Assembly (NCBI GenBank): GCA_963377175.1
Contig: CAUJNA010003493.1
Location: 162,501 to 226,500 of the forward strand
Reading direction: 5' to 3'
DNA from: Effrenium voratum
Lineage: Eukaryota; Sar; Dinophyceae; Suessiales; Symbiodiniaceae
Length of the DNA stretch: 64,000 nucleotides
Every line of letters starts with the position of its first letter. The stretch's first letter is position 1. The position numbers and the translations under genes were made by a program. Below the pieces are notes generated by a model. It was not told the origin of the DNA. It worked only from the letters and a program-made list of their open reading frames with translations, and did no database searches. Positions 43,158-54,490 of this stretch are shown here, piece after piece.

Positions 43158-44630
43158 AAAACGACACGCGCGGAGTCCTTAAAAAACGCGCGGTTGTTCC
43201 CCCTTTTTGGGCTTTCCTGTTTAATTTTTGTTAAACCCTGTGGGTTTGAAAGGGAAGGACATCGCTACTGGAAATATGTTCCCATTTTTTACAGAGAACT
43301 TGAGCAAACGGAGGCTTTCTGTGTGGACATTTGCCCCCCTGCACGTTGACATGGAATGCCCAAACATATCGGTCGTAGGGAAGCTCCTTTTGAAGCCAAG
43401 TCGGGTTCCAAGTTCATCTGGCGCGTGCTTTCACCCAAGGATATTCTTTCCTGGCGAGTGTGAGTCTGACGCAGTGGCTATGCCTGCTTGGCCTCTCCCT
43501 CCTGGGGAGCTGTGCGGTATATCTACTCCAGTTGCTTGGCCTATGGAGTTGTGGCAGGGCTTGCCCCTGGCATCACACTCAAAATAGTGCCCTTTAGCCT
43601 TGAGATTTAAAGGTATGCCAGCCATTTGATGAAGCCAGCTTACACTCTTTCCTGGCTTTCAAAGGGGAACCGACACTGGGGTTTCCCCGATTTGACACAT
43701 GCCCATCTGTAGTTCTGTGCCCCCTTTGGAAGACTAGCTGAGTCATCACCTTCACTTCCCAACATGAAGGCAATTGCACCATTTCCTTTCACCCTTGCGT
43801 ATGTAGACGGCTTCTTCCGAGCACCACCGCTTGCGGCTTGCTTTGCCTCAGTAGAAAATTGGCAAGCAAAGGTCACTGGATTTCCTTTTCAAAAGTTACA
43901 ATTAACCGGTGGTGTCCATTGAAACAGCCACTTTGGGAGGTTACCAACAGGGAAACTGTGTAAAAAGGGTTCATCTGGTTCCCTCTCCGGGGAGTTTTTT
44001 CTATCAGGGTTCAGACCCTGGCCCCCTTTATTTAGAAACCAGCAGGAGGTTACTTAAACATTGTGGCTTTCATGGTGTTTGAAGGATATGTTGGGCCAGA
44101 TAAAAAAATCATCCTCTCCAGCTGATTCAGAGGATGCTTTGCCTTAAAAAGAAAAAACACACACACACACAATGTGAGTCTCCTAAGGGAACGTCGAATG
44201 GAGGATGGGCTACAGGAGCCAAGCATCTTTTCGGGGGATACATGTTTGGTTAGATTAGAAACAACACCAGGACTCGACAGTCTCAAAACAGGGGACCCTC
44301 AGAGCTCTGTTGTTTTTCCTTAATCGAACAGGCACTCCCTTTGCGACAGGCCCATATCCTTAACCAGAGGGGAGATACATGTTTGGTTTCTTTTGGCAAG
44401 CCAAGAGAAGCGGGCCATCATTTTTGTGGCGGAGCCTCCACTTGAGCAGCCCAACACCCCTCTCCGGTCAAAATTGGGCTATTGGAAAGCTAGTCGGGAC
44501 GATCAGAAAGAATGTTTTTTGCTTTCCTTACAGGGGTCCCCATTTTGCGACTGACCCAAAAAAAGCCGTTATCACTATCATAGAACCAAAAGTCAAGGGG
44601 TGAACTGGGCGCTCATTTGGGTTCTGTGAG
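43158..44630. other. intron-like stretch
   Basis: Contains a CA run at 44155-44170. No exon supported. Confidence 0.5.
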
Positions 44631-44746
44631 GTTCTTCCTGCTGGCCCGGGTGGGCGCAGTGCGGCAGACTCTGATGGACCAGCTGGCGCTGGTGATCGGA
44701 GTGCTCGAAGCGCTGTTTCGACACGAGTGGCTCGGCGAACTGTCGA
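44631..44746 (+). CDS. internal exon, hydrophobic helical
   Basis: The TGTGAG|G acceptor at 44630 and the GTGAAG donor at 44747 bound a frame reading FFLLARVGAVRQTLMDQLAL then VIGVLEALFRHEWLGELS. Codon bias is very strong. The donor is identical to that at 8915. It could be a membrane or helical-bundle segment; no family recognised. Confidence 0.68.
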
Positions 44747-45442
44747 GTGAAGTTGGTAACACCTGGACCCTGGTCCCACGCCTGGTACGGTGACGTTCAA
44801 AACGAGCGGGCAAAAAGCACATTTTGGAGTGACATCCACCCAGAACAAAGAGGAAGGGGGAGGGGGGGGCATACGAGAACGCTTTCTTTGATACAACGAC
44901 AATACAGTGTGTGGGTGGTGGGGAGAGGGCGTGTCCAGACAGTTCCCACAGAAGGCAGAAAGGCTTCGCCAGACTTGGCTTACCTCTTCTAGACGTTCTT
45001 CCTGTGGGGTTTTCCTCGATTTTTTTCCTTTGGGGTTTTCCTTCCCCTTCCCTTTCAACCAGAAGAGGGGAAAAACAAAAAAAACAGTCTGGTTTTCGTC
45101 CGAGAGTAAAACCCCACAAATGAGAGGGGCTTATTGCGAGCTTTTTGGCGATGCAGTCAGGGTGCTGGTCAGAATTCTGTTGTTGGTATTGGTCAGAGTG
45201 CAACGTGCTGCGGTGATTGCGGAATTGATGCGATGCAGGACAAATGAGCAATTCCGGTTAAATCTCATGCTATTTGGGGTCTCAGTCTATGCTGGTGTAT
45301 TTGCTTGCATTGACATCTGAAAAGTAGGCACCATATGTTAAGGGGTCGTGTCCTTTTTTTGGGTGCACCCTTTTCCGGTTGGCTTCAAACGAATCCAAGA
45401 AAGAACCCGGGCCTGCATTGTTCGCGGCGAGACTTGAGGCAG
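44747..45442. other. intron-like stretch
   Basis: G-run and C/T-rich patches only (44860-44870, 45000-45070). Confidence 0.45.
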
Positions 45443-45530
45443 GAGGCGTCTACCAGCGAAGTCGTAATCTTCTTGCTGGGCGCAGCTCTGGTGATGACTG
45501 CCACAGCTGCTTGGCCACTGGCGTGCCTTA
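45443..45530 (+). CDS. internal exon with transmembrane helix
   Basis: The GAGGCAG|G acceptor at 45442 opens EASTSEVVIFLLGAALVMTA then TAAWPLACLR, a clear membrane span. TTAG|GCCTCG gives a GC donor near 45531. No family recognised. Confidence 0.57.
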
Positions 45531-46810
45531 GGCCTCGCGCGCAGCGACCTGGTTGGCTTCTTCTGAGTTCTTCTGAGTTTAGCATTGAAGTCTGCAGGAG
45601 GACTCTGTGAAGAGTTGGTTTCCGTTAGTTTTTGCTTGAACTCCAAGTGAGTTTTCTTTTGGAGAGGTCATGTGTAAAGTGGATGTATACAAACACCCAA
45701 CAATTCCTTTTTGGCGGGGGCTGGTTAAGGTGCCACTATGAACCCAGTAGTGATGCCCCTCCGGTAAAAAAAGGGGCTTTCGTTTTCAACAACCTTGAAG
45801 AAGCAACCTGGAATAACTCCCGCCAGAACAGCGCACACCCATTTAGTCTGATGAGGCTTTGCTGTACCAGCCGCCGAGCCAAAGGGAGATCGACACCATT
45901 AGCATGGAGCCCATGGTGTCTCCAGAGTCGAGTTGACCAGACCAGAGTTCGGAACCTCGAGGGGTTCAGAGCTATGTCCCGTCCTGTACTTTGGCGAAAC
46001 ATCCACCTTGTCCTAGGCCATTTGATGGAGTTCACTTTTGCGGCGGTATGGTATGGATTCAACATCACGGGTCCATGTTGGAGTGACCTTTGGAGGGGAC
46101 ATGCAGTTGTACACAGCAGGCCGCAGACCGTGCCTTGTTTCACCGCCCAGATCGATTCAAGGAGCGCAGCGTCGGTTGTCAACAGAATGGCGAAAATGGT
46201 CTCCTGGGGTTTTCTTGCGCCGTCATTTCGCGTCACGTCTGGCGCGGGGCTTCACAACGGGGGGCCGCCATTGTGTCGCGCTCCTGGGCGCTTGCATCTG
46301 ACAATTTGCTTATTCGTCGCCAACGTGTTTCCCCGTTCAGGCGGCTCCTCGCAAGGACGCAGAGGCCCGTCAGCTTGTGCGACGAATTTCGGCGTCAACT
46401 TGTGGACCTAAGTTTGAAGATGTTGTTTGCAGTAGTACTAGAATCTGACGCGAACATTGTGTTGAAAGGGATCCGGATCCCACCACTGGCTGTTCCATGA
46501 ACAAGCATCAAGGTTTCTTCTTACGGGGTGATGTTCACACTGGAAAGATTTGGATTGCTCCGTTTGGGGGCACCCTCAAATGGATGGTTCCCTTTGACCT
46601 TCAAAGCCCCAAACACTGGTGCCAAAAAGACATTTGCCACAACCATGGCGCTATGAAATTGCAAGCACACGCTCAAAAGTGGCGGACACAAATCCACCCA
46701 AATGACGATCTTTGGACTGTTTGACTTGTTGGTTGAAACAGCTCGGATTTTCCACCTTAAACCCACCAAAAAGCGCAGACCACTTCTTGCAGAGGGGGCG
46801 TTGCACCCAG
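45531..46810. other. intron-like stretch with one weak island
   Basis: A possible exon at 46341-46413 follows TTCAG|G (RRLLARTQRPVSLCDEFRRQ), with moderate bias. A long overlapping open frame from 45632 has no bias. Confidence 0.3.
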
Positions 46811-46886
46811 GCGATGGAACTGGAGCTGAGCTCCACCATCTTCCTGGAGAACCGGTCCAACGTCCCGCTGCTGGTGCCCCGCCTCG
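46811..46886 (+). CDS. internal exon, faint VPS13-type resemblance
   Basis: The ACCCAG|G acceptor at 46810 opens AMELELSSTIFLENRSNVPL then LVPRLG. Donors GTGCCC (46874) or GTTCAG (46887) fit. The wording 'l.Lss.ifLeNrs..PLlv' recalls the 'yvlvNrt..pl' strands of VPS13 beta regions. This is resemblance, not proof. Confidence 0.62.
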
Positions 46887-48332
46887 GTTCAGGGCTTCAG
46901 GGCTTCACGGCTGAAGATTTAGCAGGGGTTACGCAGGCTTTAGTATTGGTCTCCGTACCTTTTGGTTGCGACTTTTAGATAAGCTTCCTCCAAGACCGGG
47001 GCAAGCCCTGATTGACGCTGGCTTTGGAGATGCATTTGGGTATGCCTCAAGATACGGACCCCCGAAGAAAATGTGGTTTTCCTGTGGGTTTGCCTCTAAA
47101 GGGCACCACCGCCCAAAAGTAGCACACATACACCCGTTTAATATAGGTTGCTAGGGATGGTCGTGGACCCTTTAGGAACTTAGACTTAGACCATGCAAAG
47201 GGTCCTAAGAGAAGCATCGTCATGAGCCACAGATTCGGAGTCTTGACCATGGCCGGTTTGAGTAGCGCCGAAACTCCCATTTGCCATTTCAGTAGGTTCT
47301 ACGACCCGGTTAAACAAGGCTTATACAAAGCCCTGAAGCTTTGCAAGCATCTTCACTAGTTGGCCCATCAGAACTACTTTGTTTCCTTACCTTTTTGGCT
47401 TTCCCAAGCCATTCACAAAAAGGACTCCAAGCAAATGCAACAGAGCCATATGGGTATGGGTCAAAATTCAGCTGAAAGGACCTCAGGTTTTAGTCCATCT
47501 TGCCATTTACCAGGGTTCCATTCTGGGTCTTAGACCTATTTTCGACCCACAGCCCTATGGCTGTGTCCCTTTTTGTGGTTCCGGCTGGCCATGGGAGGTA
47601 CTGCCGCTGGCGGAGGAGGCCTCCAAATGGGGAAAACAAAACAAAAAACGCGCTCGCCGTTCATTCGCGGTTTCGTTTTGGGGAAACTTGGCGGAAAACC
47701 GGCTCCTCCAAGATGTGTTCTTCTTTTTTATAGATTTTGGGGTAGACTAGCTGGTGATCGCTTTGCGATTCCTGTCTTGTGGTTGAAGGGACACCAAAAT
47801 GGAAAACCAGCCTTTGGAGGGTTTCGACAAGAGTTTTCAGCACCATAGGAAGCAGAAACATGAGTTTCAGTGTGCCAAAGAAACGGGGCAACCCTTACCT
47901 GGTGGTTTGGAGTGGTGGTTTGGGGATTCGAAACCCTGGGTGTTGTCGGGTAAATGGGACCCAGCCGCAAAGGGGAAATAGAAGGGCCTCAATAATTAGA
48001 ATTGAATCTGATTGTTGGGCACTTTACAGCCAAATCTAAGAGCGCTTGTACCGGCGCCCCCTCTCACAACATCCAATGCTCCTTTACGCAAGACACATCA
48101 AAGCGCCACGACTTGTAGACAAGAGTTTGACTCCCGAGCAACGGTGTCCCCAACAGAGAACTGTGCTACCAACAGGCTACCATTTGGGGGCACCCCTTTC
48201 GAGCTGCAACGAAATGCTTCTCAAAACGTGACGTACCTGGTACCTGTTGGTAGGCTTTATGCACAAAGTGTTGTCCTTTCGCATCCCACACATGACCACT
48301 AGGGCCTATTTAACTCGTTCTCTCTACCAAAG
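46887..48332. other. intron-like stretch
   Basis: A weak island at 47583-47625 (WEVLPLAEEASKW) lacks a clear acceptor. A family C foldback lies at 47444-47564. Confidence 0.4.
47444..47564. repeat. foldback element, family C variant
   Basis: The left arm GCCATATGGGTATGGGTCAA pairs with the right arm CGACCCACAGCCCTATGGC. The loop contains CCATTTACCAGGG, as in family D. Confidence 0.7.
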
Positions 48333-48365
48333 GCGCTGGTGATGCCGGGGTCGCGGCCGCTGCAA
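48333..48365 (+). CDS. candidate micro-exon
   Basis: AAAG|G and CAA|GTAAAC bound 11 codons, ALVMPGSRPLQ, all GC3-biased. The boundaries are good but it is very short. Confidence 0.35.
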
Positions 48366-48550
48366 GTAAACAGCTAAGAGCGGAAACGCGTTTCGTTTGC
48401 CAAACTCAGGTGACGCTGGGGATGTCATTCAGCCATACACCAAGAAGTATCTGTCCTTCACATCATCCTTATGATCTGTTCAATTGATCGCCATACTGAT
48501 CACTAAATGGCGATGTTGCTGGCCCTTTACTTTATTGCTTTGTTCCACAG

Positions 48551-48655
48551 CTGTTCTGATGGTGGCGCTGAGGGTGCTGCTGTGATGCTAGCGATGTTGC
48601 TGCTCCTTTACCTGGTGATGCTGGGTGCCACCCTTCCCACGCGCCTCCGCTTTTC
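48551..48655 (+). CDS. candidate exon with transmembrane helix
   Basis: The CCACAG acceptor at 48550 opens a frame reading CSDGGAEGAAVMLAMLLLLY then LVMLGATLPTRLRFS. It has a strong membrane span followed by basic residues. Donor GTGATG (48614) would cut it short; TTCAG|GAGGCG would need a GA donor. Confidence 0.42.
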
Positions 48656-49084
48656 AGGAGGCGGTCGGCGGATGAAGCCATGATGTATGTAGTTGTTTGG
48701 CCCAGTATAGCACCCTCCCATCAACATTCCCCACACCTTCTGTCTACGAACTGGGGTGTTTCGTTTTTGCTTTTGGGGGGAGGGGGAGGGGGAGGGGGAA
48801 CATACAAGGGGCAACACATTGCGCATTGTCTCTGCTAGTAACTTGGCTTCAAAGTAACCCACAGCTCCGTTTTCGTTATTGAACGCCCGGCACAGTACCT
48901 CCTGACATGGAAAGGGTGCCGGAGTGTAGCTTCACCAACAGCGCTGGGCAGACTTCCTTCCCCCTTGTTAAGGCGGGCCAATCTATAAATCAGATAAAGT
49001 CCTTAGACAAACGGAAAGCACATCCCGGATGTGCTTCTTGTTTCCCGCTTAATTAAACACACATGCAGTCCCATGCACCCATAG
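48656..49084. other. intron-like stretch
   Basis: GGGGGA repeats at 48775-48798. Nothing else. Confidence 0.45.
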
Positions 49085-49200
49085 AGCGAGCGCTACGAAG
49101 ATCCTGTCCTGCGGAGGGTTCGTTGATTTTGAGCAGTTCGTGCAGATGACGCAAGGCGTCCAGGAAGAGGGGCTGGACTTCTACGCCCTCAAGCCAGCCA
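49085..49200 (+). CDS. exon with EF-hand loop half
   Basis: The frame reads ATKILSCGGFVDFEQFVQMT then QGVQEEGLDFYALKPA with strong bias. G-F-V-D-F-E-Q-F-V matches positions 6-14 of an EF-hand, with Gln rather than Glu at position 12. The first loop residues would come from an upstream exon. This suggests a Ca2+-sensing protein, though binding may be weakened. Confidence 0.58.
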
Positions 49201-49239
49201 TTCAGCCATTGAAATTCATTTTACCTTGTGGTTTATGGG

Positions 49240-49398
49240 CCGCCAACAACCGATGGGTCCGGGGCCGATCTTTCTTCCCCCGAAGCGCCGCCGAGAAGCG
49301 CCAGGAGGAGGGCGCGATACCCACGATCCACAAGAACCTCGGGTGGCGGGCGCCTCGGGTTGGAAGGAAGCAGCGAGAGCTCGTGACGCTTTCCCTTT
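49240..49398 (+). CDS. candidate exon, basic
   Basis: The same frame as the EF-hand exon continues with raised GC3: WVRGRSFFPRSAAEKRQEEG then AIPTIHKNLGWRAPRVGRKQ. A low-GC patch (49202-49237) may be a tiny intron. The frame stops at 49400. Confidence 0.35.
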
Positions 49399-49669
49399 GA
49401 AGTCAACTAGGTCCCCCAGCTACGTGAACTCGAGCGGAATCAAGCCGAATTCAGAAAGCCCAACAGCACCCTCCGATAGGTTTGCTTGCTGTTCCCACCA
49501 AAGGCACGGAATTAGCAACACTGCACTCGATGCCATTCACGAAGAGGTTCTTGGTTCCATAAGGCAGAACCGCGTGAATACAACATTCCGAGCTGTTTGG
49601 ATATCTGTCAAAATCGGGGGACCCCCAAAAATTATGTTTGTCCCCATTTTGGCAACCCCGCAAAGGGGT

Positions 49670-49729
49670 GCCGAGCCCTCCAACGAGCCGTTGACCCGAA
49701 GCCAAAGCCGAGCCGCGCTCTGTAGGCTG
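49670..49729 (+). CDS. candidate exon
   Basis: GCAAAG|G, then GAEPSNEPLTRSQSRAALCR and a GTGCTT donor at 49730. Bias is fair; no family recognised. Confidence 0.38.
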
Positions 49730-50666
49730 GTGCTTCACCCTGGGGAGCCGCCTCAGCCACTGCCGCTCTTTTGGTGTGTGGGCGCCTTAGACCCCTACGG
49801 GCCACTCAAATGGCCCTTGGCCCCGGAAGCCCGACGTCCCCGAAAAATCCGCATGTGGCAGATGTCACAAACGTCGGGACGCATCCCCTTAACCAAAAAG
49901 GGGGACCCCGAGACCCTCGAGCACAGTTCCTTTTGGCTTTCCTTGAAGCAAGGTTAAGTTTATCAGTTAGCTGGAATGTGGTCATGGGTGGACTTTGAGG
50001 AACCTCCCCCCGTGTGGGGAAGACCGTTTCAGCGCCGGCGACTTTCTCTTTTCTCTCGGGGAACTCTGCATTAGAGTAAGTTTGTTCTTGCTGACGGGAT
50101 CGCACCTAGCTGTGGTATGGGAGAATGCACTTCTACCTTGCTCATGTGAGCCACGCTTTGAAGATAAAGGTTGAGGGACAGTCCGAACCAGAAGCAGGTG
50201 CGGATATCTGCCCTCTTGATTCTTCGCATGTGTTTTGGTCCGTTGTGCTACCAAGTTTTCAATTTGACTCACAAAGCCCCTGGAAGTGCCCCCCTCTTTG
50301 TTTTGAACCCTGGCCTGATTGCTTTTGTTTTTTGTAGCTTTGCCTGCCTATCAGCGGCAGTTTTCATCGCCCCTGTCTCACCTTCTGCTCTTTTGTTGAG
50401 AGTACCTTGTTTGTGAAAGGGAAGGGACCCAAGCCCATGTTCTGGGGTTCCTAAGGGAAGCCCATTTGTCACAAGCAGCCAGTGAACCCAAACACAGAAC
50501 CCCACGAAAACCTCACAAGTGCGACCGCGCCAAGAACATGCGCCCTGCAAAAAAAAAAAAAACAGGACACCACGCAAAAACCACTCCCCCTCTCCCCCCC
50601 CCGCCCCCCCGTGTGTTTGTTCCATTCCAACCGGTGGCGGTTGGGGCGAACGGGCGGACGCGGCAG
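49730..50666. other. intron-like stretch
   Basis: A run and C run at 50550-50610. GTTCCTTTTGGCTTTCC at 49926-49942. Confidence 0.45.
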
Positions 50667-50729
50667 GTGTCTCAGCGGGTGCTGAAGAGCCTCGTGGCCG
50701 CGCAAGCCGCGACGGTGGACCTGGCATCG
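50667..50729 (+). CDS. internal exon, helical
   Basis: The GGCAG|G acceptor at 50666 opens VSQRVLKSLVAAQAATVDLA. The GC donor GCGCCT starts at 50730. Bias is strong. A family C foldback starts about 58 nt downstream. Confidence 0.55.
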
Positions 50730-50787
50730 GCGCCTCGGCGAAGTCGTTGCGTCCGCAAAGTGCGCAGGTCTCGGTGGTGGGGAAACT

Positions 50788-50883
50788 GTGGCTGTGGTTG
50801 TCAAAACAGTGTTGGTACCATTTTGGGGTAGGCGCACCACCCGTTTTAGAACCTATTTTAATGTTGGGATGTTCACTGGGGGC
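50788..50883. repeat. foldback element, family C (half copy)
   Basis: GGCTGTGGTTGTCAAAAC, then GGGGTAGGCGCACCACCC and GGGATGTTCACT, aligned with 8517-8609. Confidence 0.75.
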
Positions 50884-51453
50884 ACGGGATTTTAACCCAT
50901 GGCCATGTGAAGATCCATTTGGGTCCATTCAGGTTGATTTCCTTTTTTAAGGTTTCTCGGACCCCTATGTTCGACTGCAAGGGGGCAAGGTCCCCAAAGC
51001 AGCATGCCCAACAAGCTGGCCCGGGAGACAGATTCCTTAACTGACAGCTTGGGCCATTGGAAATCAACCCAAAAGGATGCTTGCTCAACGGGCATTCCCC
51101 TTGCCCCAAAAACGACTCGTGCCAAAAGGGGGCCGAGATTTTGGCAAAGCATGTGCCCACTGAAGAAAGCTGTGGTTTATGCGCCTCAGGCACAATTGCG
51201 TTTATCCTATCCCAGACACTATTAACTAAGTAGCTATACCAATAGCTAAACACGGTTCTCATTCCCAACAAGAACATTTCTTGAATCAAGCTAGCAATAT
51301 ATGGTATACCTGTTTGGAGTTGAGACAATTACAATTTAATAGAATGTCATAACATGTTCTTCCCAAAATCAAACGAGTGGATGCACCTTCTGCTAGAGCA
51401 GTTCGCCTGACAGGTACCAAGAAGGATCCGGCCCATTTTGGGACCACTTTCAG
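50884..51453. other. intron-like stretch
   Basis: The + frame into the next exon is open from about 51360 but without bias before 51450. Confidence 0.4.
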
Positions 51454-51531
51454 GGCCCGCCCGCCCTTGGACAAGTTCAAAGAGAAAGCCTTCCGCTTGG
51501 AGTGGCCGACTCCTGCCTCCCAGCAAGCCCA
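51454..51531 (+). CDS. candidate exon, basic
   Basis: CTTTCAG|G at 51453 opens ARPPLDKFKEKAFRLEWPTP then ASQQ. Bias is good; the donor is unclear. Followed closely by a long pyrimidine tract. Confidence 0.45.
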
Positions 51532-51589
51532 CCAATCCCAGTTTGGTTGATTTGAGTCTTACTCTTTGGCGTGTTTCAGTTTGTCAAAG

Positions 51590-51935
51590 AAACTGTGCTT
51601 GTTTCTTCTTTTCCTTCTTTCTTTCTTTCTTTCATTCTTTCTTTCTTTCTTTCTTTCTTCCCTTCTTGTTTCCTTTTTTTCCGGTTTTGTGTCTTGCTGT
51701 CTTTCTGTGTTTCCATCTTGCTTTGTTTCTATCTGTTTGTCTGTCTTTCTGTCTTTTGGTTTTTTCATTTTCTATTTTTCCGGTTTTTATTTCTTTGCTA
51801 TTTCTGTTTGTTTGTCTTTTCGTGTTTCGCTCTTGGTTGGATTATTTGTTTGCTTGCTTGCTTGCGTGTTTTCTTTTCTTCTTTTCTTTTGTTTGTTTTC
51901 TTTCCTTCTTGGTTGCTTTCTTTGGTTTGCGTGTC
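51590..51935. repeat. TTTC-rich pyrimidine tract
   Basis: About 350 nt dominated by TTTC, TTTCTTTG and TGTCTTTC units, ending just before an AG|G acceptor. It acts as an exceptionally long polypyrimidine region for the next exon. Confidence 0.9.
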
Positions 51936-51941
51936 TCGCAG

Positions 51942-51998
51942 GCCGACCTGGCGAAGGCGCTGGACGACTCCGCGGCGCGGGGCCCGGACCCGCTTTGA
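51942..51998 (+). CDS. exon, possible terminal exon
   Basis: TCGCAG|G at 51941 opens ADLAKALDDSAARGPDPL, followed by TGA at 51996-51998. Bias is near-total. If the stop is used, a gene ends here; otherwise a GC donor before GCGCGG would avoid it. Confidence 0.53.
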   Translation, partial: ADLAKALDDSAARGPDPL

Positions 51999-53402
51999 GC
52001 ACATGTCGCGAAAAAAAAAGGGGAAAACTACCAACAAAAACAAACAAACAACAACAACCTGGCTTGCCATAGTAAATTGCTGCTGTTGTTTTTGAGGGGT
52101 TCGCATGATCAAAGAACGAGTTAGGTGAAATTCCGCATCCTTGTCAGGGATCCTTCTTCCAGGCCACAGGCCCAACAGAACCAGTCCGAGAAGCATGGTT
52201 GAAACATGGACAAGGAATCTCCCCCGGAGAGTTGGTCGATGCATCAAGACAAGTAAAACCAGTTGGGTATTTGGAGGTTTTTTTTGGGCTGAGTTTTTCG
52301 CGACTTACAGGGGGAAATAATCACAGACCTCACTCGCTGGGGATTTTGTCGCATAATCACAGACCTCACTCGCTGGGGATTTTGTCGCGAAGCGCCCACG
52401 AGCCCCAACCCTCCAGGAAGCACTTGGGATATAGTTGGGCGTGTCTTTTGTAGAGTCGAACTTGAGGAGTGTTTCGTTCAATGTGAGTAACTCAAGTAAT
52501 TTGAGAGCTTCTTTGAACCCTCAAGCTACCTTTACCCCAAAGAGACCATCCACTGCATTGGCAAACAATTGGGGGGCTGCTCTTGCGGAAAGATTCTGCA
52601 AATGTTATTCCAAAACCTGAACGAAGGACCCGCTTCATAGGGTTCGCTCGTAAGGATCTGTGAGCTGGGACGTCGAAGTGGCAGTCATGATGCAGCACAA
52701 AGTGTGTAAATGATGAGATTGGGGTTGTGGAACACTTAAAAACCAGTTGTCGACCTGATTCTGGGCGTAAATCATCAGCACTGTCCTGATTAGAGTTGGT
52801 GCCGTTTTTAAGGTTGGCTTGATCAGACACCAACAGGTTCCATGTTTGGTTTACAAAGAAGACTTTAAGTCTACCATGGAGTACTCAAAACACTGGCATC
52901 TGGGTTTGCCTATGGGTTTCAGCTCACCGCACGGGTGGTAAAACGAGCGAACGCCATGGTCCTGTGCTTCGCACCAGTGGTGGTTTGCCCCAATGTGTGT
53001 AGGATTCATCCATCCAAGGTGCAGGATTTCGCGCATCCCATGTATATGTCTCTAGTTTTGGCCATTCCAAACATTCTTGGCCAATTTGAGGTGAGTTTCC
53101 CTGGAGAAGGGTGATGTGTTGAGGGAAATATACGGAACCCTTCGACATTTTGTTTGTATACTACATGAGGTTAATTCAAACAGTGTTTCAAGGTTGCCTC
53201 TTCGGTAGCTCTTTGTTGGGCGCATAGCTACTACATTTAGGCCCTTTTGAGCTCTGGATGCTTCCATACCACCCGTACAACCTTGTACGGCAGTATATCC
53301 CTCTAAACTCCATAGTGGACACACTGCACTAGTAAACCCCGGGTGCATATCCACATATATAAATATATATATATATATATATGTTTTTGATAGCCCGTGT
53401 AC

Positions 53403-53438
<36 letters not shown>

Positions 53439-53577
53439 TTGACATGGAAGTGCAAAAAGGCCAACACTTTCATGTTAGCTGGTGTGAGGGTATATATGCA
53501 ATATATATATATATATAATCACCCATACCCTCCAAAGCCAAACCCGAGACTGCCCTGGACAACTCGTTCGATGCCAG
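51999..53577. other. non-coding stretch
   Basis: Contains a 36-bp duplication (52317-52388) and AT microsatellites (53357-53425, 53498-53518). No coding bias until 53540. Confidence 0.5.
52317..52388. repeat. 36-bp tandem duplication
   Basis: Two identical copies containing CACAGACCTCACTCGCTGGG in direct tandem. Confidence 0.95.
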
Positions 53578-53664
53578 GACAGCCTCGAGCTGAGCCACCG
53601 GGTGGAGACACGGGCGCTGCAGGCGGCCAACAACGCCTTCGAGAGCCGAAGCCTCAAAGACGCG
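53578..53664 (+). CDS. internal exon, helical
   Basis: GCCAG|G at 53577 opens DSLELSHRVETRALQAANNA then FESRSLKDA. The GC donor GCGCAG follows. Bias is very strong. The preceding 45 nt also read coding-like (KPETALDNSFDA) in another frame, so an upstream exon or other acceptor is possible. Confidence 0.62.
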
Positions 53665-53780
53665 GCGCAGGGACCTGGGGATGGTAGGGGTTGGTTCTTT
53701 TCAACCAGGAATCAGGTGTGTCTTTGTGGGGACCCCACAAAGCTGTGGTTTGGGATAGGGCCAAACAAAGGTGTCCATTT

Positions 53781-53915
53781 CTCTAGGGGTTGGTTCCAAC
53801 CATTCTTTTCAACCATCATTCTTTTCAAGAACCAGATCCGTTTTCCCCGGGTGTCTGGAGGATTTCTAGAAAGAAGGAGCCCTGGAAAGAATGGGGGAGG
53901 TACCCCTAGAATGGC
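53781..53915. repeat. foldback element, family A
   Basis: CTCTAGGGGTTGGTTCC on the left and GGTACCCCTAGAATGG on the right. Aligns with 12854-12983. Confidence 0.78.
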
Positions 53916-53937
53916 GAAATCCCAGGTCGCCCACCGG

Positions 53938-54033
53938 TTGAAACCACCGGTTGAAACCATGTCTTGCTGGGAATTTTTACCAGGCGAATCGTATCATTTC
54001 AAGGGTTTCTTAGGTGCGAAATGGAGTTCGTCC
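53938..54033. repeat. foldback element, family B, divergent
   Basis: GAAACCACCGGTTGAAACC, then a TTTTTACCAGGCGAATC loop and GGTGCGAAATGGAGTTCGTC. Confidence 0.58.
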
Positions 54034-54043
54034 AATAAAACTG

Positions 54044-54123
54044 TAGGTGTCCTTTTCTGGCACTGGCTTTAGACTGGTTTTACTCCATTTACCAAGGCCC
54101 ATTTTTTTCAAAAGGTCGCCTAT
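54044..54123. repeat. foldback element, family D
   Basis: TAGGTGTCCTTTTCTGG pairs imperfectly with CAAAAGGTCGCCTATGG. Loop CTCCATTTACCAAGGCCC. Confidence 0.68.
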
Positions 54124-54398
54124 GGCCCTAGAATATCTCCTTTCAAAAAAAGGGAATGAACACTGGGTTAATAAGTTTCTGGTTGAATTTGGTTGGGGAT
54201 CAGTTGCTTTTCAGCACCCCAAACCCCCATTTCTAATTTCTTCGGCCCTTATATTGATTTGGCCGTGTCCTTGGGGGAGCCATTGCGGTCTTCCTTTTGG
54301 TTTTCCTCAACAACCACCCACAAAGTCTTTCTTTTGGTTTTCCTTTAAAGCCACCAACAGAAACGGGTACCGTCCAAAGCGGAGAGCTCGATAGGCAG

Positions 54399-54490
54399 AA
54401 ACACCCGGAGCTTCCGGCCCTGGTGCTGTCCGCTGGCAGCGCTGCATGAGGCGCGCGACTGGCGACGCGAGGTGCCGGAAGGGGCGCGAC
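54399..54490 (+). CDS. candidate exon
   Basis: After AGGCAG the best-biased frame reads NTRSFRPWCCPLAALHEARD then WRREVPEGAR. A competing frame (KHPELPALVLSAGSAA) stops early. CCTTTTGGTTTTCC lies about 105 nt upstream. Confidence 0.4.

Noticed and set aside
45632..46411. 259-codon + strand frame
   Set aside because: No codon bias or domain; overlapping frames are equally open.
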